A program made the translations under genes and the position numbers. Below the pieces are notes generated by a model. That model did not search any database. It saw only the letters and a list, made by a program, of their open reading frames with translations, and had not been told where the DNA came from. A stretch of DNA of 64,000 nt from DATJKD01 sp963728295 (lineage in GTDB: Bacteria > Pseudomonadota > Gammaproteobacteria > Steroidobacterales > Steroidobacteraceae). Positions within the stretch are counted from its first letter, which is position 1. Each line of letters starts with the position of its first letter. The stretch lies in assembly GCA_963728295.1 (NCBI GenBank), contig CAVSKB010000019.1, forward strand, positions 1,054,001 to 1,118,000, given 5' to 3'. This document shows, piece by piece, positions 6,924 to 16,371 of the stretch.

Positions 6924-9451
6924 TCCGTCGTCGCTGCCGGTTTTGCGACTTCCCAGGGGCTGCGCACGCGTCGATGACCCTCGCCCGGACGCCATTCGAG
7001 TACGCAGTCGGCGCAGAGCTCGTCGATCTCGGCGGGGGTGAGCCCGAGCTCCACGAGCAACTCGCGGCTGTGCTGGCCCACGATCAAGGGCGGTCCCTGC
7101 ACCCGCGCCGGTGTTTCAGAAAAGTCGAACGCAACGCCGATCTGGTCCAGGCGACCCACGAACGGATGCCGATGCGATACGACCCACCCGCGCCGTCTGA
7201 ACTCCTCGTCGTCATGCAGACCGAGCGCGAACCCGGGATCGCAGACCTCGCAGGGAACGCCGGCGGCGTCCAGCTTCGCGAACCAGTCGGTGGCCGCCGC
7301 CTCGCGGAACTTCGCGCCAAGCAGGTCCGCAAGTGCCGCGTCGTTCGCGGCGCGCGCCGCCTCACCGGCGAAGCGCGCATCCGCGGCGAGGGCTGGCGTC
7401 CCGATCGCAACACAGAGACGATCCCAGTGCTCCTCGGTTGCCGCGACGATGCACAACCACCCGTCGGCCGTCTCGTATAGCCGGTTGCCGGCGCTGAACC
7501 CGAGCTGCTCCGCGTCGACTCGCGGCCGCTCGAAGCCGGATCCGTCCGGTCGGGCGAGCGCGTAGGAGGTGTTCAGGAGCTGCGCATTGACGATCGAGGT
7601 GTCGCAGAACTGCCCCTCGCCCGTCCGCTCGCGGTGATAGAGCGCCTGGATGATCGCGATCGCCGACAGAAAGCCGTTGCCCGTGTCACCGAGGCTGCAG
7701 AAGCTCCACAGGGGTTTGCCGCCGCGGCCCATGCCTCCATCCTCGTACTGCACGCCCGCAAGGCAGCCGCCCGTCTGGTCGTTGCCCGGCAACTCGGCGC
7801 GGGGGCCGGTCTCGAAGCCGCGCGTGTGACAGTAGACGAGGCGCGGGTTCAGTTTCTTCAGGCTCTCGTAGTCGATCCCGAGCCGCTCGGCCGCGTCGTA
7901 GCGCATGTTGTGCTGGACCACGTCGGCGCGCTCGACCAGCGCCAGCAGCACCTTCATCGCGCGCGGATCCTTGAGATTGAGCGCGATGCTCCGCTTTCCG
8001 TGGTTCGCCATGTAGGCGATGTGGTTCGAGTGCCAGTAGGTGTCGTAGAGGGCGTTGATCTTGATGACGTCGGCGCCGAGGTCCGACAGGATCTGCGTGC
8101 CATACGGGCCCGCGATCGCAAGACCAAGATCGAGGACCGTAATACCTGCGAGCGGCGCGGCGAGCCCCTCGCCGGGTTGCGCGCCGCCTGCCACCGGCCC
8201 GCGGGCGACGGGCGCCGTAGCCGCGTGCACGCTCGCCGCCTCGGCACGAACCTCATCGGTGTGTTCGCCGGGGCGCGGTGCCGGGCGGCGGATCGCAGCG
8301 GGGTTCGCATGCAGCCGGTACGTGGTGCCGACCTGGCGCACCGGTCCGAGCTCCGGGTCGTCGATTTCGACGACGCAACCGTCCGCGAGAAAGAGCGGAT
8401 CACAGAGCGCCTCTTCCGGTGGACGCACGGCCTGGATGGTCATGCCGGCGGTAGCGGCCGCGTCGACCCAGGCCTGTGCGGGGAACTTGCGGACGGCCTC
8501 GGCGAGGATCGGCTGGTAATGCATCATGACCAGCAACTCCTCCGGGCCCGTGCCGAAACGATCCGGATCGTTCTGCGCCTTGAGATCGGGTGTGGCGTTC
8601 AGCGTCTCGCCGGTCGATGCGGTGAGGATAAAGCGCGGGTTCGGCACCCAGTTGTGAATCCAGCGGCCGTCCGCGCACTGGAAATGACCCTTGGGCGCGC
8701 GCGCGCCGAGGATCCAGCTGTCGAACATCGGCGCTTCGGGCTTCTCCGCGCGCTGCCACACGCCGCTGCCGCAGACCAGCGCGCCCTGCAGCAGCGAGGT
8801 CTCGACCCATTGCCCGCGGCCCGTGATCTCGCGCGCGCGCAGCGCCGCGCTGATCGCGGTGGTGGCGGCGAAGAACGCGCCGAGGCTCGGCCAGTGCGAC
8901 GCGGGGAATACCGGCCCCGGGCGCGGCGGTCCCTGCACCCACTCCCACGGGATCTCGAGCTCGGCAAATGGATCCGGTCGCCGGCCCATGTGATTGATGG
9001 CGCCCTCGGGCCAGCCGCGTTGCTCGAAGTGCAGCCCGGTGCGCGCGGCCACGAGTGCATCGTAGCCGGGGCGCTCGGAATGGCGGTTGCCGCGCCCGTA
9101 CGCCGTGATCGAGCAGTAGATGAGCCGCGGGTTTACTTCGTGCAGCCGCGCGTAGTCGATGCCGAGCCGCGCTGTGACACCGGGTGCGAAGCTTTCGACA
9201 AGGATGTCGGCGCCGTGCGCGAGCGCGAGCAGGCAGTCGCGGTCGGCCGGCGTCTTCAGATCGAGCACCGCGCTGCGCTTGCCGCGCTGCCAGGTTCGAT
9301 AGCCGAGCTGGGTACGGAACGGATCGCCGCCCGGCGGCTCGATGCGCGTAACCGCGGCGCCGTGATCCGCGAGCAGCATGGTCGCCATGGGGCCGGCGAT
9401 GCCCCATGAGAGGTCGAGCACCTTGAGCCCCTCGAGCACCGCACCCGGCAT
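6920..9451 (-). CDS. fused tandem class III CoA-transferase (CaiB/BaiF x2)
   Basis: 843 residues made of two CaiB/BaiF domains, about 1-400 and 432-820, joined by a Pro/Ala linker. Class III enzymes normally move CoA between carboxylates as interlocked dimers, using a catalytic Asp. Domain 2 keeps it in FCSLGDTGNGF (Asp589). The matching place in domain 1 (FPASHWPSLGAFFA, residues 182-195) has no Asp, so domain 1 is probably structural or regulatory. Both domains keep the CoA-binding start (KVLDLSWGIAGP; TVLDLGLAIAGP). It follows the amidohydrolase by 5 bp. Function in the island is probably activation of an acid intermediate. Confidence 0.85.
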   Translation of the reverse strand: MPGAVLEGLKVLDLSWGIAGPMATMLLADHGAAVTRIEPPGGDPFRTQLGYRTWQRGKRSAVLDLKTPADRDCLLALAHGADILVESFAPGVTARLGIDYARLHEVNPRLIYCSITAYGRGNRHSERPGYDALVAARTGLHFEQRGWPEGAINHMGRRPDPFAELEIPWEWVQGPPRPGPVFPASHWPSLGAFFAATTAISAALRAREITGRGQWVETSLLQGALVCGSGVWQRAEKPEAPMFDSWILGARAPKGHFQCADGRWIHNWVPNPRFILTASTGETLNATPDLKAQNDPDRFGTGPEELLVMMHYQPILAEAVRKFPAQAWVDAAATAGMTIQAVRPPEEALCDPLFLADGCVVEIDDPELGPVRQVGTTYRLHANPAAIRRPAPRPGEHTDEVRAEAASVHAATAPVARGPVAGGAQPGEGLAAPLAGITVLDLGLAIAGPYGTQILSDLGADVIKINALYDTYWHSNHIAYMANHGKRSIALNLKDPRAMKVLLALVERADVVQHNMRYDAAERLGIDYESLKKLNPRLVYCHTRGFETGPRAELPGNDQTGGCLAGVQYEDGGMGRGGKPLWSFCSLGDTGNGFLSAIAIIQALYHRERTGEGQFCDTSIVNAQLLNTSYALARPDGSGFERPRVDAEQLGFSAGNRLYETADGWLCIVAATEEHWDRLCVAIGTPALAADARFAGEAARAANDAALADLLGAKFREAAATDWFAKLDAAGVPCEVCDPGFALGLHDDEEFRRRGWVVSHRHPFVGRLDQIGVAFDFSETPARVQGPPLIVGQHSRELLVELGLTPAEIDELCADCVLEWRPGEGHRRVRSPWEVAKPAATTE

Positions 9452-9456
9452 CGAGA

Positions 9457-10563
9457 TCAGCTCTGCAGGCCGAAGGTGCGCAGTGCGTTCTCGCTCGTGA
9501 TCTTTCGTCGATCGGCCTCGGGGATGCCGGCCTTGCTGAACTGCTCCGCGACGACCTTGCGGGAATTCGGCCAGCAGGTGGCCGGGTGTGGGAAGTCGGT
9601 CGACCAGTACAGGCAGTCGGGGCCGAAGAACTTGTACGCCGCTGCGAGCCCGTTGGGCTCGTACATGAAGGTCGCGCCCATCTGCCGTTTGAAGTACTCA
9701 CTCGGCAGCAGCTTCACACCCGGGAACGTGTAGTGCTGGTGCATGCGCGGGTCGAGCACGGTCTCGAAGAAAAACGGCAGCCAGCCGAGCCCCGGCTCGA
9801 CCAGGATCACGCGCAGCTTGGGAAATCGCTCGAGCGTGCCGGTGAGAATCCAGAACAGGATCGGCTCGGCGAGCGCGACCGCCGGCATCGCGGTGAAGAT
9901 GCCCTTCTGCGGCGTGGGGTCGCGGCGGAACACGTCCCAGAGCGAAGCCTTGAGATCGAGATGATTGAGCACCGTGATACCGAGATCGCCGAGCGTGCCC
10001 CACAAGGGGTCGTAGCGCGCGTCGTGCACGTCAGGCAGGCCGAACTCGCTCGGGAAGGGCGTGATCTGCACGCAGCGCGCGCCACGCTTCGCGAGGCGAT
10101 GGACTTCCTTGACCGCGAAGTCCACGTCGAAGAGCTGGATCTGGTAGGCGGTCAGCAGCCGCTTCGGATCGAGCGAAGCGAAGTCCGCCATCCCGTCGTT
10201 GTAGCCGGAGAGCGCTTCCTTCCAGTCGCTGCCCATGAGTCCCGGGGTGCAGTACTTCGAGCCCCCGACCTCCGGAAAGATCACCTCCGCCTCGACGCCG
10301 TCCTTGTCCATCGCGGCAAGCTTGCCGTGCGGCTCGAAGTGTCCGGGATCGCGCGCGGCCTCCGGATCGACGAAGTCCTCGAGCTCGAGGTTCTTCTGTC
10401 CGCCGCGGAGCTCCGTGGCATCGAAGATGGACTGCTTCTTTACCGCCTCGTCCCAGACCGCGTGCAGACGGTTCGGCAGCCGGGCCTTTACCCAGTCATC
10501 CGTGAAGTGCACGTGCGAATCGGCGGAAATCAGGCGCTCGGTGACGGGGGCGATGCTGGACAT
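9457..10563 (-). CDS. amidohydrolase family 2 (metal-dependent TIM-barrel hydrolase/decarboxylase)
   Basis: 368 residues from ATG 10563, chosen over an upstream in-frame ATG because AGGAG lies 7 bp before it. Metal-site features are the N-terminal ISADSHVHF (HxH), a His in TVLNHLDL and the C-terminal YWSTDFPHP. The family (ACMSD-like, PF04909) includes decarboxylases and hydrolases of ring-cleavage products. It is first in the minus-strand operon reading down to the TetR at 1944. Substrate not readable from sequence. Confidence 0.85.
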   Translation of the reverse strand: MSSIAPVTERLISADSHVHFTDDWVKARLPNRLHAVWDEAVKKQSIFDATELRGGQKNLELEDFVDPEAARDPGHFEPHGKLAAMDKDGVEAEVIFPEVGGSKYCTPGLMGSDWKEALSGYNDGMADFASLDPKRLLTAYQIQLFDVDFAVKEVHRLAKRGARCVQITPFPSEFGLPDVHDARYDPLWGTLGDLGITVLNHLDLKASLWDVFRRDPTPQKGIFTAMPAVALAEPILFWILTGTLERFPKLRVILVEPGLGWLPFFFETVLDPRMHQHYTFPGVKLLPSEYFKRQMGATFMYEPNGLAAAYKFFGPDCLYWSTDFPHPATCWPNSRKVVAEQFSKAGIPEADRRKITSENALRTFGLQS

Positions 10564-10629
10564 GGAGGGTTCTCCTGCGTGGTGGCCGCGGTCGCCCAGC
10601 ATGTTCCTCGGCGCAGGCGCGGCCGGGCC

Positions 10630-10658
10630 ATTGTCCTCGACCCGCGCGGGCGGGTCAA
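10630..10658 (-). promoter_or_regulatory. candidate promoter of the 10563-to-1944 operon
   Basis: On the minus strand TTGACC (10653-10658) is followed after 17 bp by GACAAT (10630-10635), a good -35 and a fair -10, about 65 bp before the amidohydrolase start. Immediately upstream are two tandem 9-bp units GAGTACCGA/GAGTACCGG (10662-10679, plus-strand reading), a possible regulator site for this divergent region. Confidence 0.45.
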
Positions 10659-10706
10659 TTAGAGTACCGAGAGTACCGGTTCGAGTCGCGATGGCGGATT
10701 AGACCG

Positions 10707-12098
10707 ATGGATACCGAGGACGCTGCTGCGCTCGACGCGCAGGGCTGGACCGCAGAAGCTCCTGCGCGATCTCGGCGCAGGCGACTTCGTGGCGCCGGCC
10801 GGGCCGGTCCGTGCACCCTGCCCTGCGCTGGGCCGAGTGCGGCGCGATGGCGCTCACCGGGCACCGCGACGGTCCGCCGCTCATGTGCCCGGTGCCGCTC
10901 GCCTCCTGCGCCGACGGCGCCGTGCTCGCGCTAGCGGCGATCGCCGGCACGCCACGCGGCGTGCTGCCGCGCGGCGGCGAGCTGCTCGCCGAGCGCGCAG
11001 CGCTTGGGGGTCTCAGGCGTAACGGTCGCATCGCGCCCGGCGGTGCCTGCCGCCTGCTCGACTGCGCCGACGGCCGCATCGCGCTATCGCTTGCGCGGGC
11101 CCATGACTGGGCCGCGCTGCCTGCCTTCCTGGGCGAGCAATGGCACGGGCCGGACCACGGAGCAACGGAAGACGGTTGGCAGGCCGTGGCCAAGGCGGTA
11201 GCCGCAATGCCGGTCGACGAGCTCGTCGAGCGAGGCCGGTTGTTGTCGCTCGCAGTCGCCGCGGACCGACCGCCCGCCATACCAACACCAGGCTGGTTCG
11301 CGATCGACTGCGAGCAACCGGCAGCACGACGCAACCGGAGCGCACGGCCGCTGGTCGTGGATCTCTCAGCGCTCTGGGCGGGGCCGCTCTGCACGCACCT
11401 GCTTGGACTGCTGGGTGCAAGTGTCATAAAGGTCGAGAGCAGCACGCGACGCGATGGCGCACGCGCAGGCAACGAGGCGTTCTTCGACCTCCTGAACCGC
11501 GGCAAGGCGAGCCTCACGCTCGATCTCGACACGATGAGCGGACGCGACCGGCTTCGGCGGCTGCTCGCTCAGGCGGATATCGTCGTCGAGGCCTCGCGGC
11601 CGCGGGCGCTCGAGCAGCTCGGCATCCGACGCTTCGGAGTTCTGCGCCACCGGGCGCGCGCTCACCTGGATCAGCCTGACCGGCCACGGGCGCGCGATGC
11701 CCGAGGGCGACTGGATCGCTTTCGGCGACGATGCCGGGATCGCCGCAGGCCTTGCAACCGTGATGCGGCACGCGACCGGCGAGCCGGTCTTCTGCGGCGA
11801 CGCGATCGCCGATCCGATGACCGGCATGCACGCTGCGCTCGTCGCCTGGTGGAGCTACCGAACCGGCGGTGCGCGCCGCATATCGCTTTCGCTCGCCGGC
11901 GTCGTCAGACATTGCATCCAGTCGAGCGGGTCGCTGGAACCGGTCGCGCTGCGTGAGCGCCAGGCGCGGTGGAATGCCGTGCTGCGCGCTGCAGGTGGCA
12001 CGGTGTACCCACCCACGGTGCGCGCCCGCCCAGCCGGCACGCACGCGTCCGGTACCGGCGGTTTCGTATATCATCCGGGCGAATCCCGCCCAGCCTGA
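10707..12098 (+). CDS. CaiB/BaiF CoA-transferase family protein, three frameshifts
   Basis: Joining three frames gives one continuous family member of about 463 residues. It starts MDTEDAAALDAQGWTAE, shifts near 10759 into LLRDLGAGDFVAPAGPVR, near 10809 into HPALRWAECGAMALTG, and near 11628 (ATCCGAC, one extra C) into the C-terminal part with FCATGRALTWISLTGHG. The core has PLVVDLSALWAGPLCTHLLG and the catalytic-Asp region FCGDAIADPMTGM, so the active residue is present. It is 20 bp upstream of the P450 gene and reads the same way. All shifts are single-base and could be sequence errors; the reconstructed protein looks normal. Confidence 0.7.
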
Positions 12099-12118
12099 AA
12101 CTCCCGCGAGGATCATCG

Positions 12119-13504
12119 ATGGCCACGCCCGAGACCGCCGTGCTCAAGGATCCACCGCAGGTCCGCGGGATCCCGCTGATCGGCAACACCCTCGACATGG
12201 CGAAGGATCCGGCGAAGTTCTTCGTCGATTGTTACCGCTCTTACGGCCCGGTGTTCCGAATCAAGGTCATGGGCAACACCTACACGGTGCTGGCTGGCGC
12301 CGAGGCCGCGAACTTCATGGGCACGCGCGCGGGGCGCGACTCACTGCGCTCGAAGGAGTTCTGGCAGGGGTTGGTCAACGAATGGGGCGCGAGCAAGACC
12401 CTGACCGGCGAGGACGGCGAGACGCACAACAAGTTGCGCGCGGTAATGCGCCACGGCTACTCGAAGGAATCCGTCGCCGGACGCTACGACGAGCTCGTCG
12501 CGATCACGGATTCGGTGATCGACCGCGACTGGCCGACAGGCGAGCTCGTTCCGGTGCTGCAGAACATGCAATACGTCGTCACCGAGCAACTCGGGGCGAT
12601 CCTCACCGGCACCTCGCCACGTGAATACGTGGCCGACATCCGCACGACCATCCTTTACATCCTGAACATCCTGGTCACGCGTCAGCGGCCGAAGTTCCTG
12701 CTCAAGGACCCGCGCTATCGCCACGCGAAAGAGCGCGTCTCGGAGCTCGGCCGACGGATGATCGCCGAGTATTACGCGACCCGGGCCGAGCGCCGGCCCG
12801 AGAACCGCAACCTGGTCGACGACATCATGGAGGCGCACGAGCGCGATCCCGATCTGATCCCGGCGAGCGACCTGATCCTGAGCCTGACCGGACCGTTCGT
12901 TGCCGGCCTCGACACCGTCGCAAATACCACGGCCGCGTTCATCTACGCCGTGCTCAAGCACCGCCAAGTCCTGGAGCGCGTGCAGCACGAAGCCGATGCG
13001 CTCTTCGCCGCCGGGACGATCGGACCGGAGGACCTGCGGCGCATCCCGGCGATCGACGGGGCGATCATGGAGGCCATGCGGCTGTATCCGATTGCGGTTG
13101 CGCAGATGCGCACGGCGACGCGCGATTTCGAGTTCCTGGGCCATCGCATCCGCGAGGGTGAGCTGCTGTTCGTCGCGACCAGCGTGCCGCACTTCATGGC
13201 GGAGTACTTCCCGAATCCGGACGTCTTCGACATTGATCGCTACGAGAAGCCGCGCGCGGAGCACCTCAAGCCCGGCGTGTATTCACCGTACGGCCGCGGC
13301 CCGCACACCTGCCTCGGAAAATCGCTTGCCGAAGTGCAGATGGCGATCTCGATGGCGCGGCTCTTCTACCGCCTCGACCTCGCGCTCGAGCCCGCCGACT
13401 ACGTGCTCGAGACCAAGACCCTGCCCACGCCCGGCCCCAGCATGAAGTTCAGGGTCCGCGTCCGCGGGCAGCGCAATCCGGGTACGACCCAGATCGCGCG
13501 ATAG
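12119..13504 (+). CDS. cytochrome P450
   Basis: 461-residue soluble P450 from ATG 12119 (GAGGA nine bases upstream). Motifs are all present: I-helix AGLDT (262-266), ExxR at E318-R321 (EAMRLYP), and the heme-thiolate loop YGRGPHTCLG with Cys398. There is no membrane anchor. The family inserts one oxygen atom using NAD(P)H electrons through partner redox proteins, none of which is adjacent. Placed between the CaiB-like gene and the Rieske/ALDH operon, it probably hydroxylates the island's substrate; the general look is CYP51/CYP120-like but I do not assign a subfamily. Confidence 0.9.
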   Translation: MATPETAVLKDPPQVRGIPLIGNTLDMAKDPAKFFVDCYRSYGPVFRIKVMGNTYTVLAGAEAANFMGTRAGRDSLRSKEFWQGLVNEWGASKTLTGEDGETHNKLRAVMRHGYSKESVAGRYDELVAITDSVIDRDWPTGELVPVLQNMQYVVTEQLGAILTGTSPREYVADIRTTILYILNILVTRQRPKFLLKDPRYRHAKERVSELGRRMIAEYYATRAERRPENRNLVDDIMEAHERDPDLIPASDLILSLTGPFVAGLDTVANTTAAFIYAVLKHRQVLERVQHEADALFAAGTIGPEDLRRIPAIDGAIMEAMRLYPIAVAQMRTATRDFEFLGHRIREGELLFVATSVPHFMAEYFPNPDVFDIDRYEKPRAEHLKPGVYSPYGRGPHTCLGKSLAEVQMAISMARLFYRLDLALEPADYVLETKTLPTPGPSMKFRVRVRGQRNPGTTQIAR

Positions 13505-13520
13505 AAAATTGCAACCAGCG

Positions 13521-14060
13521 TCACTGCGTGCCCTCATCGCTGGCTGACCTCAGGATCACGGGTGCTGAGACCTGAGCAGCGGGTGCGCCGGGCGTGGCAT
13601 CCGAATTCCAGGTATCGCCGACAATCATCCACTTCCCGTCCCTTCGCTGAAACAGCGTCACCAATTTCCCCGCGTCCACCACCACACCGGCCTTGTCGGC
13701 GACCTTGTAGGTCTTCCATTGCCATGCGAGATCGCACGACGCAACGACATCGCCCATCGGTTCGTCCTCGACCGTGAGTCCCGCCGCTGAGAACTCCGCA
13801 ACTGTCTTGACGAAGTACTCGCTGATCGAAGCGTTTCCATGCAGAGCGCGCTCACCCGGAGCGCTCAGCACGGCATCCTCGGCGTAGAGTGCAGCGACCG
13901 CCGCAGCATCGCCGGCGTTGTAGGCGTTCTTCCAGGCAATGCTGACGGCCTCGACTGCCGCTTTGTCCGCAGTCGTATCTGCCGGCGGCGTATTTCTGAC
14001 ACAGGCCGCCAGCGCAGCGAAGCTCGCCGCGAGGACCAGCGGCTTTCCGAGGCTGAACAT
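13521..14060 (-). CDS. exported NTF2-like (DUF4440/SgcJ type) lipoprotein
   Basis: 179 residues, ATG 14060 with GGAGAG six bases upstream. Signal peptide FSLGKPLVLAASFAALAAC ends in a clear lipobox LAAC. The mature part is an NTF2-like cone fold: AWKNAYNAGDAAAVAALYAE, DAVLSAPGERALHG, and a C-terminal GKWMIVGDTWNSD. Many relatives have no known enzyme activity. It ends the 18496-to-13521 operon 34 bp after the ALDH gene. Confidence 0.75.
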   Translation of the reverse strand: MFSLGKPLVLAASFAALAACVRNTPPADTTADKAAVEAVSIAWKNAYNAGDAAAVAALYAEDAVLSAPGERALHGNASISEYFVKTVAEFSAAGLTVEDEPMGDVVASCDLAWQWKTYKVADKAGVVVDAGKLVTLFQRRDGKWMIVGDTWNSDATPGAPAAQVSAPVILRSASDEGTQ

Positions 14061-14094
14061 TGGGTCTCTCCGTTCCTGGCGCCGAGCCGGATTC

Positions 14095-15507
14095 TCAGCC
14101 GAGGGCTTTCTCGATCAGCTTGCGATAGGTCTTCGAGTACGGCGGGAAGTTGAATGTCGTGTCGAGGAGCCCGAGCGGCTGCTCGACCACCGATCGCGCA
14201 TTCGAGAATTCGCGGAATCCCGCCTCGCCGCCGATGCGCCCGGTCCCGGAGGGCCCGACGCCGCCGAACGGCAGTCGCGGGTTGGTCCCCGACTGAATGA
14301 GATTGTGATTGACCACCGTGCTGCCGGCGCTGGTGTGCGCGAGAAACCAGTCGATCGCGGCGCGGTCCTTGGAGAAGACATAGAGCGCGAGCGGCTTGCT
14401 CCTGCGGCGCACGATCTCGACCGCCTCGGCGCGCTCCCGCCAGGCGATCACCGGCAGGATCGGCGCAAAGATCTCCTCCTGCATCACGAGCATGTCCTCG
14501 GTCACGCCGGTCAGCACGGTCGGCGCAACATAGCGATCCGCCGCACGCGTCTCGCCGCCCACCGCCACGCGCGCACCCTTCGCCCGCGCATCGTCGAGCA
14601 GCGCCTGCACGCGGGCGAAATGCGCGTCGTTGACGATCCGCAGCAGCTCCTTCGACTGGTCGAAGCCGCGACCCTCGGCGTCGTACATCTTGCGCAGCGC
14701 GGCACCGAGCGCGGCGACGAACTCGTCGTGCCGCGACTCGTGCACCAGCGCGTAGTCGGGCGCGACGCACACCTGCCCGGCGTTGGCCGCGCGGCCCCAC
14801 GCGATCTTGAGCGCGGCGTTGTCCAGCGCGGCCGACGCATCGACGATCGCCGGGTTCTTGCCGCCCATCTCCAGGGTCACGCCCGCAAAATGCTCGGCCG
14901 CCGCCTTCATCACGAGTCGGCCGACGCGCTGCCCGCCCGTGTAGTACACGTGATCGAATGGCAGCGCGAGCAGCGCCTGCGCGACCTCCGGCCCGCCCTC
15001 GAACACGGCGAACTCCTCCGGAGGAAACTCGGCCTCGATGACCTCGCGCAGCACGGCCGCGCTCGCCGGTGCGAGCTCGGAGGGCTTGAGCGCAAAGGCG
15101 TTCCCCGCCGCGATCGCGGCGATCGCCGGGACTATCCCGATGCACACCGGCGCGTTCCAGGTCGAGAGGTTGAGAACCACGCCCTTGGGCTCGTGCAGCA
15201 CATAGCACTTCTTGCCGAGCGTCGCCGCGGAGTTGCGCACCCGCCGCGGCCGCATCCAGCGCGCGACATTCTTCACCGCGAAATCCGTCTCGCTCTTGAT
15301 CATCACGAGCTGCGCGGCGACGTCGAGATCGCAGGCCTTGAGCTCCTCCCACGCCGCCTCGTAGAAGCGCTTGCGGTTCGCGAGCACGGCCGAGTTGAGC
15401 CGTCGCAGCCGATCGGCGCGTTCGGCGGCGGTCGAGAGTGCAAGCGTCCGGCTCCGCTCTCGCAGCGCCGCGAACCGCGCGGGCAGATCCTGCATCGTGG
15501 TGCTCAC
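14095..15507 (-). CDS. NAD(P)-dependent aldehyde dehydrogenase (ALDH3-like)
   Basis: 470 residues. The start GTG 15507 overlaps the SDR stop (GTGA); an ATG four codons later (15495) is the alternative. Catalytic Glu lies in TLEMGGKNPAIV and Cys in GQVCVAPDYALV; the Rossmann part has LNLSTWNAP and ALKPSELAPAS, and the C-terminus has NPRLPFGGVGPSGTG. It lacks the N-terminal extension of classical ALDH2, as in class 3 enzymes. It probably oxidises an aldehyde released in the same pathway as the SDR and Ltp2-type aldolase. Confidence 0.9.
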   Translation of the reverse strand: MSTTMQDLPARFAALRERSRTLALSTAAERADRLRRLNSAVLANRKRFYEAAWEELKACDLDVAAQLVMIKSETDFAVKNVARWMRPRRVRNSAATLGKKCYVLHEPKGVVLNLSTWNAPVCIGIVPAIAAIAAGNAFALKPSELAPASAAVLREVIEAEFPPEEFAVFEGGPEVAQALLALPFDHVYYTGGQRVGRLVMKAAAEHFAGVTLEMGGKNPAIVDASAALDNAALKIAWGRAANAGQVCVAPDYALVHESRHDEFVAALGAALRKMYDAEGRGFDQSKELLRIVNDAHFARVQALLDDARAKGARVAVGGETRAADRYVAPTVLTGVTEDMLVMQEEIFAPILPVIAWRERAEAVEIVRRRSKPLALYVFSKDRAAIDWFLAHTSAGSTVVNHNLIQSGTNPRLPFGGVGPSGTGRIGGEAGFREFSNARSVVEQPLGLLDTTFNFPPYSKTYRKLIEKALG

Positions 15508-16358
15508 TGGATGTTGAACTGCCTGGCGATCAGCCGCTCGAAGGCGGACTCCGACAGCAGCCGCTGCATCAGCGGCAGCATCCTCACTTCCTTGCCGACC
15601 ATGTAGCGAGGCTTCAACGTCGGCACGTCGACGAGCGCCAGCACCTCGTCCGTGATGGCGTCCGGATCGTTCGAGTCGAGGAGCCTGCGGCCGAGATCGT
15701 CGGTGATCGGCCGGATCCGCGCCTCGTAACGGCTCCTGATCTCCGGCGGGGTTCGCTCCCAGATCCGCGCCGTCCCCTCGACCGGGTTCGCGGTCATCGC
15801 GGTGGCCACCGCGCCGGGCTCGATCGAGGTCGCCTGGATGCCAAAGGGCGAAAGCTCGTAGCGCAGCGTGTTGGTCATGCCCTCGACGGCGTATTTCGAC
15901 ATGTTGTAGATCGCCGAGCACGGCAGCGGCACGCGGACCGCGCCCGAGGCGAAGTTGATGATCCGCGGCGACTGCCGACTCTGGTGCATCAGGGGCAGAT
16001 GCGCCTGGATGACGTTGACCATGCCGAACACGTTGATGTCGAACAGACGCCGTGCCTCGGTCATGTCGACCGCCTCCAGCACGCCGGTGGCGATGTTCGC
16101 CACGCCCGCGTTGTTGATCAGCAGATCGAGACCCTGCCCGCCGAGCGCGTCCGCCACGCGCGACGCGCCTGCGCGCACCATCGGCGCGTCCGTGACGTCC
16201 TGCGCAATCACGGTGAGGTCGACGCCGTTCGTGAGCTCGCGCGTGTCCGCACCCGGCAGCACGCCGGCGAACACACGCCAGCCGCGGGTTGCGAGCTTGC
16301 GCGCCATCAGCATCCCCATGCCCATCGCCGCGCCGGTCACCACTGCCGATCGTGTCAT
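15504..16358 (-). CDS. short-chain dehydrogenase/reductase
   Basis: 284-residue SDR. Cofactor motif VVTGAAMGMGM at residues 6-16, NNAG near 84-87, catalytic Ser in FASGA and Tyr/Lys in YNMSKYA. The C-terminal 50 residues extend past the classical fold. It oxidises or reduces a hydroxyl/keto group with NAD(P). It is 13 bp after the enoyl-CoA hydratase gene and overlaps the ALDH start. Confidence 0.9.
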   Translation of the reverse strand: MTRSAVVTGAAMGMGMLMARKLATRGWRVFAGVLPGADTRELTNGVDLTVIAQDVTDAPMVRAGASRVADALGGQGLDLLINNAGVANIATGVLEAVDMTEARRLFDINVFGMVNVIQAHLPLMHQSRQSPRIINFASGAVRVPLPCSAIYNMSKYAVEGMTNTLRYELSPFGIQATSIEPGAVATAMTANPVEGTARIWERTPPEIRSRYEARIRPITDDLGRRLLDSNDPDAITDEVLALVDVPTLKPRYMVGKEVRMLPLMQRLLSESAFERLIARQFNIQ

Positions 16359-16371
16359 CGCTCCCCCTGGC

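Noticed and set aside
7634..9409. 591-codon open frame on the plus strand opposite the double CaiB gene
   Set aside because: Arg/Ala-rich antisense frame of a well-supported gene in high-GC DNA, with no recognisable motif.
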